From NCBI GenBank assembly GCA_026874595.1, contig CM049306.1:73223642-73287641 (forward strand): DNA of 64,000 bases, in the 5' to 3' direction. The notes beneath the pieces are model-generated. The model was not told the origin of the DNA, did no database searches, and was given only the letters and a program-made list of their open reading frames with translations. Below are positions 28,401 through 43,400 of the stretch, one piece after another (positions within the stretch are counted from its first letter, which is position 1; each line of letters starts with the position of its first letter). A program made the translations under genes and the position numbers. The DNA is from Sipunculus nudus (lineage: Eukaryota > Annelida > Sipuncula > Golfingiida > Sipunculidae).

Positions 28401-31400
28401 CAAATCACACATACGTCAATTAATAATTTAATTGCTAGGGAATAAAAATGAAATCTGAAAACAAATATAATCATGAATAAATGGGAATAGAATTAAATAA
28501 CATGATATGTTAGTGCCCATCAGGCCGAGGGGGGGGGGGGGGGATTGCTCACAACTGGTAACAGCTGGTGGTTTACATTATTATGGCATTTGCATCCCAT
28601 GGTTGATACACACTCGAAAATGATTCCATCTGAAATGGGAAGGTCGTGCCCAACGGCCGTTTTTCTCTCACAAATGAGTGCGCCTTTCAGGGGATCCTCT
28701 GTGGTATGGCCCAGCAATGGGGATGATTATGCACCCAGGACCCGCAGGTGCAGTAGTCATTTTGGCTGGGTTAATGCCAGGATATAAAATGAGAGGAAGC
28801 GTGTGATACTGTCCTGTCAGGTAGTCCGAAACCGGAATGGAAATCTGCAGATGTACATATATGTAGTTAAGTTTGCATTAACACATGGAGGCAGCCTCCT
28901 CCAACAAAAAAAAATATATAAAAAAAAAGATTCCATCCGTGGAGTTAGCCTTTATGCTCGAATCTACATCGTCCGTTTTATCCAACAAGTGTTTTCTTGT
29001 AATATGGAAGACCATGTAGTACTACTATGAGAGAATCAGCAATATAAGAAAGCGATAATGAGCATCAATTTCATAAGGTCTATTTCCTTTTGATCACCAT
29101 ATCACATATGACAGTGTAGTGCCCAAGATATTTTTATGCTTTGAAATATTATACATACATATTTTACATACATTTGACTTTGACCTTGTGTACCCTTTTT
29201 AGTCTCCAACAACTCCTGGTTAGTTTCATTATATAAACAGAACACATTAAAACAAGGGACCTATGGGTCACTGTGCTCCGCTGACGTTACCCTTGAAGGT
29301 AAAAATCTAAAATAATATCAAATGGAGATAAAGTGTAAGAGGAAGAGGTAATAAAGGCCATGGTTGGTTTATATGATTGGTTTGTATTGATGAGCAAGAA
29401 ATTGTTGCAAAAAATATTTTGTGACCTGACCATGTGTTTCCTAATGTTGATACTAAAGCATGTGAGCAGTTTGTGAACAAATGATCTGTACTATTACCAT
29501 GATCATTAGTTGGTTTTTCGATTAACTGTTGACATTTCAGTAGTTTACACATTTGTTCAATTGAATCAATTTTTTGTATAATATATATTATTAAATATAT
29601 ATGTATTTTTTTTTACGAAATGTATACAGTTGAAATAGAGCTAATAAACAACATAAAACAGGGCAAACAAAGCCTGATCTCAAATTCTGCTGAGGCAGGA
29701 AAATAATGAACAATTGTTTGTATTAAATCCTCATTTTTTTATCACATCAATTATTTTCTTATTTAAGTTTATATTTCTATACATTTCCAATTTAACATAT
29801 ATATCTGAATATAAAGTTGATTCATAATTCTCAATTGCATCATCATAAATCTCAATCTTGTCAGATAACACCACATCATGCATACAAATGTTTATTTATT
29901 TTTTACCACAAAAATATATCTTTTAAATCTGCAAAACAATAAATATCTAAAAATAATACTTGATTTAGATTTCACAATTTTTAATTGTGTCTTTATTTAT
30001 CCATTATGTGCTTCATATTTTATAATAATTTAAGCATACTGATGGGTTCAATTATATTTGTTAAAATCATTTAAAAGAAAATTGATTTCTTTAAAAATGC
30101 TACATTACACAACATTGCATCTTCTTGATTACACCTTGAATTATTTTTTTAAGGAAAGTTTTTGCATATCGGAGTGGAAACAGCATTACAATTAAGAAGA
30201 TACAGTGAAAACAATAACAATTAGTGCATAACACTTGGTGGGTTGGGTTTGCGGGGGGGGGGGGGGGTGATTGGGGTGGTGATATGAGAATAACTGTACA
30301 CCTGTCACAGCAGGGGATCTCCCCCAGTGACTGTAACAAATCAGAAACCCTGGCATAGCTGACTTCCAGTGACCTGGAGTGGGACCCTGCATCTGTAATC
30401 AAAGCAAGTGACTACAGAAAAAAAAATCAATAACTAGCTAAATTTTCAAGCTTTTATTTTCAAATTTCAGATTTAGACAAACTAAATATTTATGTTTACA
30501 TGCTGTGAAAATTAAATCAATGGTGCTTACAGGGAAAAAAACATGCCATGGTCAAAGTTGGGCAAATTTTAGGTACTGATTTTTTTTTTATGCTTATAAC
30601 TTAAAAAATTTACAAAATTCAGATCTAATTTTCAGTAAACAATTGAATCTTAATTAAACATAGTTATATACTTGAGGAATCAGACTCTAGTTTCAAAATT
30701 TTTCATGTTAAGTGAGTTATTATTTTTCCTGATTTTTTACAAAGTCCATTATGTTTGGGCGCATAACTTAAAAAATTTATACTTTACAGACTTAATTTCT
30801 TGCATGTACATAGGAACTATATAGAGGAATATTTATGGTAAATATGAGGAAAAACAGATGAGTGGTTTTGATATTAGGCAGTCCTGAAGTGTGAAAATGG
30901 GATTTTAAAAAAAAAAATTGAGGTTTTTTCTTAATTTCTCAAAGGAACGAAGTCGCAAAGACCCAGTTTTTGGCTTGGTAGGAGATCTTGGGGACATCTA
31001 ACATTATGCTGAATTTTGGATTCCTAGGTCTTAAGGTTTCAAAACGTGCCACATCTACCAACGGACGGACAGACGGACGGACGACGGACAATGGACCACG
31101 ACTTTAGCTCAGATGACTTGTAGTCAGCTGAGCTAAAAAGTATAAATGGATCCAATTATCTTATATCATTACGTTTAATGCGACAGTTACACTATTTTAT
31201 CAATATCTCAATGTTAAGATCGCCATGGCCGCCGTTTGAATTCTCTGGGGTCACAGATCTCATAAAAACTCCTTTTTAGTTGCAACTGACAGAAAACTTT
31301 CAAAAACATATAAATCGATCCAATATCATTTAGTTTTAAGCGACAATTACATAATAATAGCATTATATCTATGTTAAGACTGCAGTGGTGGCCATCTTGG

Positions 31401-34400
31401 TTTCCTTAGGGTAACAGTGTTCATAAAAAATTGTAACCTGCATTCATTCATCAGCTTAAGTGCAAATAAATTGAAAGCAAGCACTTTCTTATTTAGTTCC
31501 TGAGAAAACATGCATGTACACTATATCCCAAACACTCAATATTTCCCATGGGTGAAGGCGGCCATCTTGGATTTTCAGTGTTAGAGGAAACTGAAAATTT
31601 GTTACCTAACATTTTTCATTAGTTTATATCCTGTTTATGCTAAATCAGTCATTTTCCCAATTTCGGCATCAAATTCCTACGGACATACATCCCCGTCTAC
31701 ACTATCAGCTGAAGTTGACCTTGAAGGAACAAGGGACCCATGGGTCACTATGCTCAGCTGAAGTTGACCGTGAAGGTGAAAATCTAAAATAATATCAAAT
31801 GGAGATAAAGTGTAAGAGGAAGAGGTAATATAAGCCATTGTTTTATATGATTGGTTTAAATTGATGTGCAAGAAATTGTTGCAAATAATATTTTGTGACC
31901 TGACCATGTGTTTCCTAATGTTGAAACTGAAGCATGTGAGCAGTTTGTGAACAAATGTTCTGTACTATTACCATGATCATTAGTTGGCTTTTTGATTAAC
32001 TGTTGACATTTCAGTAGTTTACACATTTGTTCAATTGAATCTATTTTTTTACAATATATATTATTTAATATATGTATTTTTTTATTTTATGAAATGTATA
32101 CAGTTGAAATATAACTAATGTCCACAGTCGACAGATGAAAGGACTTGGTGGTGGTGGTGGGGGGGGGGGGGCGTGTGGAATGATGGGAGTTACAAGATAT
32201 CTGTATTATTATTGTGTATATACATAGGATTTTCACTTAATTCGACAATGCTTACAGGATAAAAGAGTTCATTCAAAATAACTTAATACTTAAAAAAGGA
32301 CAGAGAGACTGGTAGACAAACAAAGCTGATAATATATGAAGTTTCAATTATTTCCTAATTTTTTATTATACCAACTTTTTTTAAAGTTTTACATCTGCAA
32401 TAATACACAAATTAATATACAATCTGCTTTCAAATTTCATACTTAAATAGCTTAATTCCAAACACACACAGCATATGAAAGTTATATCAACAGTGCTTAT
32501 AGGAAAAATTTCATAATTAATATATATTTAATGATAACGGAGAGATGATGGACAGAGCTGATCACTTTATGTTCCGTTCTCCTAAGGCAAGAATATGTTT
32601 TAATAAGATCTTAATTTTTTCTAATCCAATTATTTTTTTTAATTTAATAAATTTTACACATTTGCAATAAAAACTAATGTCCCAGTGCACAGGAATCAAT
32701 GGCAGCAGAGGGGGGGGGGGGGGGGGGGGGAGAGATGGTGGGATTAACAACACTTCTGCATACACATACAGCCCAAACAAAGCCTGGTCTCCAATTCTGC
32801 TGAGGCAGGAAAATTATTAACAAATGTTTGTATTAGCTCCTCATTTTTTTATCACATCATTTTTTTATTATAAGTTTATATTTCTATACATTTCCAATAT
32901 GACATATACAGTAGAACGCCTGTATTACGGTCACCATCGGGACTGGATGAAAGTGGCCTTAATACAGGAGTGGCTGTTATACAGGACTTGACCAGGAAAA
33001 GGGGGTTAAAATGTAACACGAAACCAAATTCAAATCTTTAATACAATCAACAAAATAAACGTTTATACAGAGTATTAGTATAATAACTGTTATCAATAAT
33101 TTTTTTTTTTTTAAATGACAATCACGTCAACCCTATTTATAACAATTACCAACAATATATATACAAATACAGTGCTTGTTATTAAATTACAAACAGATTG
33201 TATATCAATAATATTTGTACAAATGTGGAGAAGCCTGTTGTATCCATCAAAGCATACTAATGTCATTCGTCAATGAAATGACTAACACCCTGATTAAGAT
33301 CCGGCTCGCATGACTGATTCCCAAACATACACTCTGGTGGGAACACATGCCTTACTATTGTGCATACTAATGAGGCTGAGTGGGGTAGTGCGACACTTGC
33401 TATGTGTCAAACAAGTCAGTCACGGTCGGGTGGTTACCTTTATCCAGGCACTCATTAACAGACAGGAATATGTGAGAGCGGACACTTGTGTGTAATGATA
33501 TCGAGGTCAGAAGTGGCCGCTCGATTTGTTGAGCCCATGTCAAGAGTCACTGCCCCTGACCGTAATTGAGGCGTTTCCCGGCCTGCGGGACCGAGACACC
33601 TGGCCGTAATACGGAATAGAGGGGTGACTGTAATTGACAACAAAATGATTATGAAATATAACGGACGAAAATTCGGGACCGGAAAATCTTACGTATTGAC
33701 CGTTATTGAGGCGTGGCCGTTAGCAGGCGTTCTACTGTATATCTAAATATAAAAGTTGATTCATAATTCTAAATTATATCATCATAAGTCTCAATTTTGC
33801 CAGACAACACTACATCATGCATACAAATGAATATTTATTTGTTACCACAAAAATAAATTTGCGAAACAATAAATATCTAAATATAATACTTGATTCAGAT
33901 TTCACAATTTTAAATTGTGCCTTTATTTATCCATAATTTGCTTCATATTTTATAAACTTAAGCATACTGATGGGTTTAATTATATTTGTTAAAATCATTT
34001 AAAAGACTAGATGTGTCCGAACGACACGAATGCCCCCCGCCTTGGGCAAATTAGAAACATTTGGAAAATTTGGAAAATTTTTTAAAGTTCAGGAGGTGTC
34101 GTATGGTCAAAAGTAGGTCAACAAGGGCAAAATGCAAACTCGATCTGTAATGGGTCATTATCAAGCAACACACCAAAAATCATGCCAGTATATGCAGGCA
34201 TTGTGAAAAAAAGTCCATACATGTGTATTTTCCATAAAAATTTCTGTCTTTCATGAAATTTTCTGTTTAGGAGCCGTAAAACAATCAAAAGTAGGTCAAC
34301 CGGGATGAAACGCAAACTCGATCTGTAACTGTCATTATCAGTACAAAAAAGTCAGTACATATGCATTTGTTATGAAAATTTATATTTTTCATGAAACTTT

Positions 34401-37400
34401 CTATGTTCAGGAGCAGTCAAATCGTCAAAAGTAGGTCAACTGAGACAAAACAAGAACTCGATCTGTAACTGGTCATTATCTGCCAACACACCAAAAATCA
34501 GGCCTGAATCTGCAGGCACTGCAAAAAAAAGTCCATACATGTGCACCTTTTTATGAAATTTTCTATATTAGAGCACCGTCAAACGGTCAAAAATAGGTCA
34601 ACTGGGACAAAACGTGAACTTGATCTGTAACTGGTCATTATCTGCCCACACACCAAAAATTAGGCCAATATCTGCAGGTATTGTGAAGAAAAGTCTGTAC
34701 AAGTGTATTTGTCATGAAAATATATATTTTACATGAAATTTTCATTGTTTAGGAGCCGTAAAACAGTCAAAAGTAGGTCAACCGGGACGAAATGCGAACT
34801 CCATCTGTAACTGGTCAATATCTGCCAACACCAAAAATCAGGCCAATATCTGCAGGCATTGCCAAAAAAGGTCCGTACATATGTATTTGTCATGAAATTT
34901 CATATTTTTCATGAAATTTTCTATGTTCAGGAGCCTTAAAACGGTCAAAAGTAGGTCAACCGGGACGAAACGCGAACTCGATCTGTAACTGGTCTATATC
35001 TGCCCACACACCAAAAATTAGGCCAATATCTGCAGGCATTGCGAAAAAAAGTCTGTACATGTGTATCTGTCATGAATATTTCTATTTTTCATGAAATATT
35101 CTAAGTTTAGGAGCCGTAAAACGGTCTAAAGTAGGTCAACCAGGACCACACGTGAACTCAAACTGTAACTGGTCTATATCTGCTCACACACCAAAAATCA
35201 GGCCAATATCTGCAGGCATTGCAAAAAAAGTCCGTACATGTGTATCTGTCATGAATATTTCTATTTTTCATGAAATTTTCTAAGTTTAGGAGCTGTAAAA
35301 CGGTCAAAAGTAGGTCAACTGGGACGAAACGCGAACTCGATCTGTAACTGGTCTATATCTGCCCACACACCAAAAATCAGGCCAATATCTGCAGGCATTG
35401 CGAAAAAAAGTCCGTACAACTGTATGATTTCGGAATGACAGAAGGACGGAAGGACGAAAGGACGGAATGACGGACATGGGTAAAACTATATGCCCCGGCC
35501 ACTTTGTGGCGGGGGCATAAAAATTGATTTCTTTAAAAATGCTACATTAACACAACATGGCATTTTCTGGATTACACCTGGTATTACTTTTTCAAGGAAA
35601 GTTTTTGTATATTGGAGTGGAAACAGTAACAACTAGAATACGGGTAGTCGACAAGCGACTACGTGTATCTGCAGAATTCAGAGTGGGGCAGGTGAAGTAA
35701 GGCATGGATTGAGTAACAAGGGGAAATAGAGTTAGGTGTGTTGCATATTAGCATGGATGTCTGCAGCCCAAATGTGTATGTAGGTTGTGCCACCTACCAC
35801 AAAATCCAGAAAGCCATCAAAGTTGTATACAAATGCAAAAAGTCCAACCACCGCCGAGATATGAGTAATTTTATCTCACAGCAGACAAACAGAGGGACCC
35901 CGTGCAAAAATGGTTGCTATGTGTGATCTGTACACATGCAAAATTTTGGCCCAATCGGCCAAACGGTTCCTGAGATAAGAGCTTGGATGTCTGCAGCGTA
36001 AATGTGAATGAAGGTGGCGCCACCTGTCATAAAATCAAGAAAGCTATCCAAGATGTATAAACCTGCAAAAGATTAGGCAGATAAGTCAAACCAGTGCAGA
36101 GATATGAGTGATTTTATCCCACGGCAGACAAACAGACGGACGCTGTGCAAAAATAGTTGCAGGTGGCGCCACCAGTTTTGCGTATGACAAAGAGCTATGT
36201 GAGATGTATATACATGCAAAATTTTGGCCCATCGACCAGACGGTTCCTGAGATATAAGCCTGCATGTCTGCAGTGTAAACATAAATGTAGGCGGCACCAC
36301 CTGCCATAAAATCTAGAAAGCTATCCAAGATGTATAAACCTGCAATATTTTAGGCAGATAAGTCAAACCAGTGCAGAGATACGAGTGATTTTATCCCATG
36401 GCAGACAAACAGACGGACGCTGTGCAAAAATGGTTGCAGGTGGCGCCACCAGTTTTGCGTATGATAAAGAGCTATATGAGATCTATACAAATGCATAATT
36501 TTGGCCCAATTGGTCAAACGGTTCCCAAGATATGAGCTTGGATGTCTGCAGCGTAAACGTGAATGTAGGTGGCGCCACCTGTCATTAAATCAAGAAAGCT
36601 GTCCAGGATGTATACACATGCAAAATGTCAGGTGGATAAGTCCAACCACTGCAGAGATATGAGTGATTTTATCCCAAGGCAGATGAACAGATGGACACTG
36701 TGCAAAAATGGTTGCAGTTGGCGCCACCATTTTTATTTATGTTATAAAGCTATCCAAGGGCTACATTTGTGCAAAATTTTTTTCAGTCAAACGGTTCCCG
36801 AGATTGTGGGTTAATGTGTCATAACAGACACACAGATGGACGCAGAGCGCAGAGGAAAGGTCTGAGGTCAAAACAAAATCGGGGCGCAGCAGTTCACATG
36901 TGACCCAAACATAATCCTGGGTTTCGTAAAATTCCGCCCAGCGGTTACGCAGGAGTTCTCCGGACACCTACGTGGCGGTGGCGGCTGCGGGGTCTGGCTG
37001 AAAACACAGTATCCACAAAACTCTGTTTTGGGGGGATACAATTACTGCATAACACTTGGTGGGTTGGGTTTGGGGGGGGGGATGTTGATTTGAGAATAAC
37101 TGTACACCTGTCACAGCAGGGGATCTCCCCCAGTGACTGTAACAAATCAGAAACCCTTGCAAAGCTGACTCCCAGTGACCTGGAGTGGGACCCTGCATCT
37201 GGACAAAGCAACTGACTACAATAAAGCCTCAAGAAAAAAATCAATAACTTGCCAAATAAATTCTTATGTTTACATGCTGTGAAAAATTAAATCAATAGTA
37301 CTTACAGGAAAAAAAACGTGCCATGGTCAAAGTTGGGCAAATTAAAGGTACTGATTTTATTTTTATGCTAATAACTTAAAAAAATTACAAGATTCAGATC

Positions 37401-40400
37401 TAATTTTGGGTAAACAATTGAATCTTAATTAAACAAAGTTATATACTTGGGAAAATAGTCTCTAGTTTCATAATTTTTCATGTTAAGTGAGGAAATATTT
37501 TTACTGATTTTTTTACAAAGTCCATTATGTTTAGGCCCATAACTTAAAAGAAATTACACTTAACAGACTTAATTTCTGGCATGTATATAGAAAATATATA
37601 GGAGATTACTTCTGGTAAATATTAAGAAAAACAGAAAAGTGGTTTTGATATTAGGCAGTCCTGAAGTGTGATAATAGGTTTTTAATGGAAATTTGAGTTT
37701 TTTTCTAAATATCTCGAAGGAATGAAGTCATATTGACCCAATTTTGGGTATGGTAGGAAATTTTGGGGAAATCTTACAGTATGCCGAATTTTAGGTCTAA
37801 TGGTTTCAAACCTGCCAGTCTAACTGACGGACGGATGACGGACAATGGACCACGACAATAGCTCAGCTGACTTATTGTCAGCTGAGCTAAAAAATCTAAA
37901 ATAATATCAATTGGAGACCTGGACTCAGACTGGTATTCAGATTTGAATGCCATGACTTGAGAAACAAGCCAAGTCAATCAAAATAGACCTTTATAATATA
38001 TATATCCAGAATTCCACCTGAGATGACCACAGGCCTGAAGGTGGTAAAAACAGTGCCTAGCTGCCTGAGGCTGTGACCCACAGCAGTAGGTTGGACACTT
38101 GGCTGTGTATATAATCTAAGTTCCCTATCATCTAGATTTTTTTATTATTGACCATGGATAATTAGAATTAAATACGCTCATCTGGATAACAATGTCAGCT
38201 ACTGAAGCCACACATAGGAACAGTGAGCTTTACTGACATCCTAAATAAAAATCTCAGAAGAAATAGATCAGATTGAGGATGTGTCAATCACCTCCTGAAT
38301 ATGAACAAGATGATATATATATATAAACACATAATTTATATATATATATACATACATATGAGAAAGAGAGAGAGAAAGAGAAAGGGAAAGGAAAAGAAAG
38401 AGAGAAAGAGAGAGAGAGAGATTCATATCGTTGCTAATTTTAAATCATTTTTTTATCTTTCAATTTTGGTATTATTTGGAATAATGAGAGTACTGACAAA
38501 AGGTCAATTATATCTTTCAATCATAATGATCTAGATAAACTGATCAACACGCAAAGCATTTAATACTGGATTTTGAAAGATAACACATTGAACCACTACA
38601 TGTTAAAGTATTGCATACATTAAGCATATAAAGAGAATAAGAGTATTACGGTATAAGCTTAATTAAGATAAAAGAGAGTCCACATAAAAAAGTTACATTT
38701 AATTGTTACAAGTACCAAGTCTAAATGAAATAAATTTTAGCATTTTCTGAAACATTTAGACACGCATAAAAAGCTATGATCCTCTTCCTGCTGACTGAGA
38801 ATGATCAAACATTTAATTAGGAATATACACCTGTAATTACATCGGACACATTAAGCCCCCCCTCCCCCCCCCCCCCCCCCCCCCGATGGCCAGACCACGG
38901 GCAGTTTACTATTGTCTGATATTCAAATGTAACTCAACCTCAGACAGTGCTGGATTAAGCTGGTGCAGGGCCTGTGGCATAAATAACAGAGGGGCCCTAA
39001 ATTAAATATTGTGTAAAAAATTAAGATATGAATGTATGCTTACTTACTTGTATGGTATAATCATTTTTTTGGCTATATAGGATCTGCTATTTTACATCAA
39101 ACATCTTATACTTCCCCATATAAGTGATAACTGCACTTTTGGTATCAATTTAGAATGAGTGATCAAAGAAACGCCCAAAACACCAGCAGATTTTTTTCCC
39201 TTGAGAGTGTAAGACACAAAATATATATGGCAAGTATTATAGTAACATAATATAAAATAACATGGCCTGTAGCATAAATAACATTGGGGCCCTAAATTAA
39301 ATATTGTGTAAATATTAAGATATAAATATATGCTTACTTACTTGTATGGTATAATCATTTTTGAGAGTGTCAGACACAATTAAAATATATATGGCAAGTA
39401 TTATAGTAACATAATATAAAATAAAATGCCACGTGGAAGCATAAGAGTTTCCGAATCATATGCGACTGTGCTAAATAGCCTCTTCCACAGGTTCACTAAA
39501 GAGAACAGACCTCTGGCCAAAGGTTGACTCAGATCTCGTGTTTTCGTCCAAAAATTGGATTGGTTCTTATTTTGGTACCGTGTTTTGGCAGAGGGTCAAA
39601 AATGATATCAAACTTAAATTATTTAAGAAAGGTCAATTTCTCTCAGAAGCTTATGCTAAAACTCATTATAGTGCAATTATTGTAGAGAGAGTTTAACACA
39701 TTTGCTGCCCAGCCAAATATTCCCCAGTGCCATGACCTGCATCAGTCTCGGGGAGGTCCGAGTGAACTAGTTCTAGGTGTGAAAAGCTGATAAAGATGGT
39801 GTTAAGTCCACCTGATCCAAGGGCCATAAAATCTGCCTGAGGTGTTATGCATTGAAGGATGTCACAACCCTGTTCGGTTAAGACAGTAAAGACATCAAAG
39901 GAAACAAATATATATATAATTCTCGAGAGAGAGAGAATATGTTTACACCAGGACCAGGAAAGTCCAGCAGCTCACGAAATTTCTGCTCATGTACACACTC
40001 GGATCGAGCATTGATATATTAGTGGAAATAAGAATGGAGATTTATAAAACGTCACAGTTATAATCATGTATGATTATCAAATTTCTAATGTCACTTTATT
40101 GATCTGGTAGGACACACGAGGGTTTGCGTCTCATTCTGTTTTAACAGTGCGCGATGAAAAACCACACAGGTTCAAACCCACCCACTCCCTTCATTTTACA
40201 AAAATGTATTTTTACTGCAAAACTACTTTTTTGTCTTTCATTACGAATGAACTGATTCTACCAATCAATATAATTCTAAAAACTGTATTATCTTATATTA
40301 TACACAGTCATAGAGTAAGGCCTATTTACATACCGAGGTGATAGCATGATGCAATGGACTTCGTCATTGTCACCATCAAACAAAGCTAGGAACTATAAGA

Positions 40401-43400
40401 AAATTGAGAGTGATCAAAGTGAAACCTTATATGATCAACTCTACGGCTTACGATATAATAGTATATTATGAATTGTCTGAAAGTCATACGTCAGGTCTGC
40501 GTATGGCTATTGTGAATTCCAAAGTGTGGTTGGGATTGCCAGTATACTAAAGGGCCAACATGTTCCGCAAGTGATCGTCCAAGTTTGCTTTCAGAAATTT
40601 ACAATTTACATGCACTTGTTGGCAAGGTACTGACACATGCATATTGCTATCTATAAATATACAGATTAGGTGAAATAACTCCAAATAAGCACTCCAAATA
40701 ATTTGCAGCTGCATTCCGATTACCCTGCCAATCTGTGTGTATGACATGTGGCATGCACCCAATTGTTGTTGATTGCGCAATAGGCTGTCCTCGTGGGGCA
40801 ATAAACCTCACACCTCACTATCTTGAGTTCACACCTAAGGTGTGATCTGTCTCCCAGCGGGTACATTGAAAGTAAGTGGCAAAAACACACCAAAATATAA
40901 AACTAGACACAATGATTCTGAGGTAAATGATACATTTTACACTACAGTGGGTCACAAACTTATTCCATGGCAAAGGCCATGAGCCGTGGCAGTTTTCACG
41001 CTCCCCACACCTTTCCTGCTTTCGAGTTATCAAGCCCTGATGAATTACAAATTATTCCATTTCATGACATGAAACCACTTTATAAATGAACTAATACTCA
41101 TCTGCAAAGAGTTTATTGATAAATTTAAGATTTCCTATTGAAAATTGCTGATAAATACATGACGAGTATACCCGTCATAGGCACTGGGGGAATCAGAAAA
41201 TATGACAAGTATGCTCGTCATAGGCAGCTAATGTATAATCCATGCTTCTCCTTAGTTCATTTTTTTTATCCTTTTCAATTTTTGAAAGTGATCTTTTGAG
41301 TCTGACTGCTGTTTGTCACCATGAGTGATAAATAAATGTGCAAGGCATTTTCTACATTGGCCTTTGAACACTTGGGAATGCATTTGTGATTCTGCAACCA
41401 GCTTACTGGGCTCAACAGGCCAACAAAATCATCAAACACTCCATTTTGCTCTTTTGTTGGGTATAATCATCACATCCTGTCAGATTCTTCGCTCTCTACT
41501 CTGTCTGAAAAGGTAAACTACATTGCTGGAAAACATCCATACAAGGGTTCATAGACTGCACAAGATTGCAAAGAAGTCCTGGCTATCTTAGAGTGTTGTA
41601 ATACATTATCTGACAACACCTTTAACTGTACACCTGTCACAGCAGGGGATCTCCCCTAGTGACCCATTACAAATCAGGACCTTGACCTTTGACCTTGTGA
41701 CCCCAAATTCATTTATGCTCTCCCCATACTGGCAAGTCAGCTATGTGTGCAAGATGGAAAGTTTGGGATGAAAAGCTTAGCTTAGTATGCAGCCATAGTC
41801 TTTTTTAAATAAGTGTGTCTTGTGACCTTGACCTTTGACCTCATGACCCTAAAATCATACAGGTTCTTTTTTGAGTGGTGGGCCATGTGTAAGTCATTTT
41901 TGAAATCCAAATGTGTATCCAACCTGGAGGTATCATCTGAAAAATAATTTATGTCACACATGAAATGTAACAATTTTGAATAAAAAATTCATGAAAAATA
42001 AATAATCATTTATGTATGATCAAAACCTAATCAGCTCCGTAGACCCAAAAGATGCACCTGCCACATAATTTAATTTATATCCAAGTAAAACTTTTCAAGA
42101 AATTGCGTTGCATGAAATTGTTTATGGACGAATGGATGGACATTTAGATGGATGGATGCTAAGAGAGACAGATGTAGCTGATCACTATATCCACCGCTCC
42201 ACTGGGGCGGGGGATAACAATGAATTCATTTAGTAGAGTACCCCTTATTCTTCTGGTTATCCTGATAACACATTCATTCAGGTTACAACAAGTGACCCAT
42301 GGGTCATGACGCTCAGCTATCAAGCATGACCTGTGACATCATGGACTGAGATTCACAACTTCCAGTCAAATTTTGAAGAACCAATTTGCCAATTTGTTGA
42401 AAATTTTCTATGACAACAGAAATATATATCACCTATGTCTGGTTAAAACACAGTGAATTGATGGTCTGAGGAAAATGCATGATTGTTAAGCTATCAGGAA
42501 CTATTCCAACAGCTTGCTTGAAACCTGTCAGTCTCAAAAGGAACACCACAAAGGGCAAATATAAGATCAAAATATATAGCAAAAATCAAGGAAATACATG
42601 CAAGAATTATTGAGAAACGTGCTTCTGTATGAATTTTTATTCAATACAAGCCAACTGTACTGCACTTTTATAAATGATGGTAATATTTATTCAAAAATAT
42701 TTGACCCAATCCTTTACAAGATTACATAAATATACATCCAACTGCATTCACTTTAACTGTTCTTGAGATAATATGATCAAAAGGAATTAAAAGATGGTTG
42801 CCTGGTGGCCATATTGGACTTCTGACAAGTCTGAAATCAGACAACAAACATTCTCTAAATCGGACCAAACATTAAAGAAAAATTACTGAAACTGCCCTGA
42901 AGAAAGAATTTCTAAGGTGGCTAACTGGCAGACATAATGAATTTCTGACAAGTATGACATTTGATATCCCACATTCTCCAATAAGAGACCAAACTTGGGG
43001 CAAATTATCCAGTAATAAATGCCCAAAATAATTCAAAAGGCATGTCCAGGCCCTCATATCAGATTTATAGATATGCAATTGTAAAAAGTGTAAGTCCAAT
43101 ATTTTTATTATCACTCTGCTTTTCAATGGGGTCAGCAGGGTAGGTAAACTGCCAAACCTGAAAGAAAAGAAATGCAGAAAGCATGACTAAGAGTCTTGAA
43201 ATAAAACAAAAAGCCATCCTAAATCAAGGTACACATCCACATATTATGAGAACAAACACTTGCTTTTATATGTGGTGATATATATTAAAATATTCAGATA
43301 TCTAGGAAACTAAGTTTATTGCTAGGATTCCATAAAATAAACTGCAAAATGTTCCCATCGTCTTATAAATCAGTAGCTAAACCTTAATACTATACTCTAA

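Larger units (their letters stand above)
31729..37892 (+). mobile_element. Family D element carrying three nested insertions
   Basis: Starts ACAAGGGACCCATGGGTCAC and ends with the hairpin TAGCTCAGCTGACTTATTGT...CAGCTGAGCTA. Subtracting the inserts at 32909-33737, 34006-35519 and 35632-37040 leaves sequence colinear with 29252-31137. It carries G homopolymers at about 32157 and 32710. Confidence 0.75.

Noticed and set aside
28800-33800. Autonomous Helitron, retrotransposon or pogo transposase
   Set aside because: No Rep, helicase, reverse transcriptase or DDE motif could be seen; all elements here look non-autonomous.
43100-43157. Apparent exon with acceptor TTTCTTTCAG and a gene-like frame (VWQFTYPADPIEKQ)
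   Set aside because: It is phase 0 at its acceptor while the surrounding exons need phase 1; in the required frame it stops after a few codons, and it lacks a good donor.
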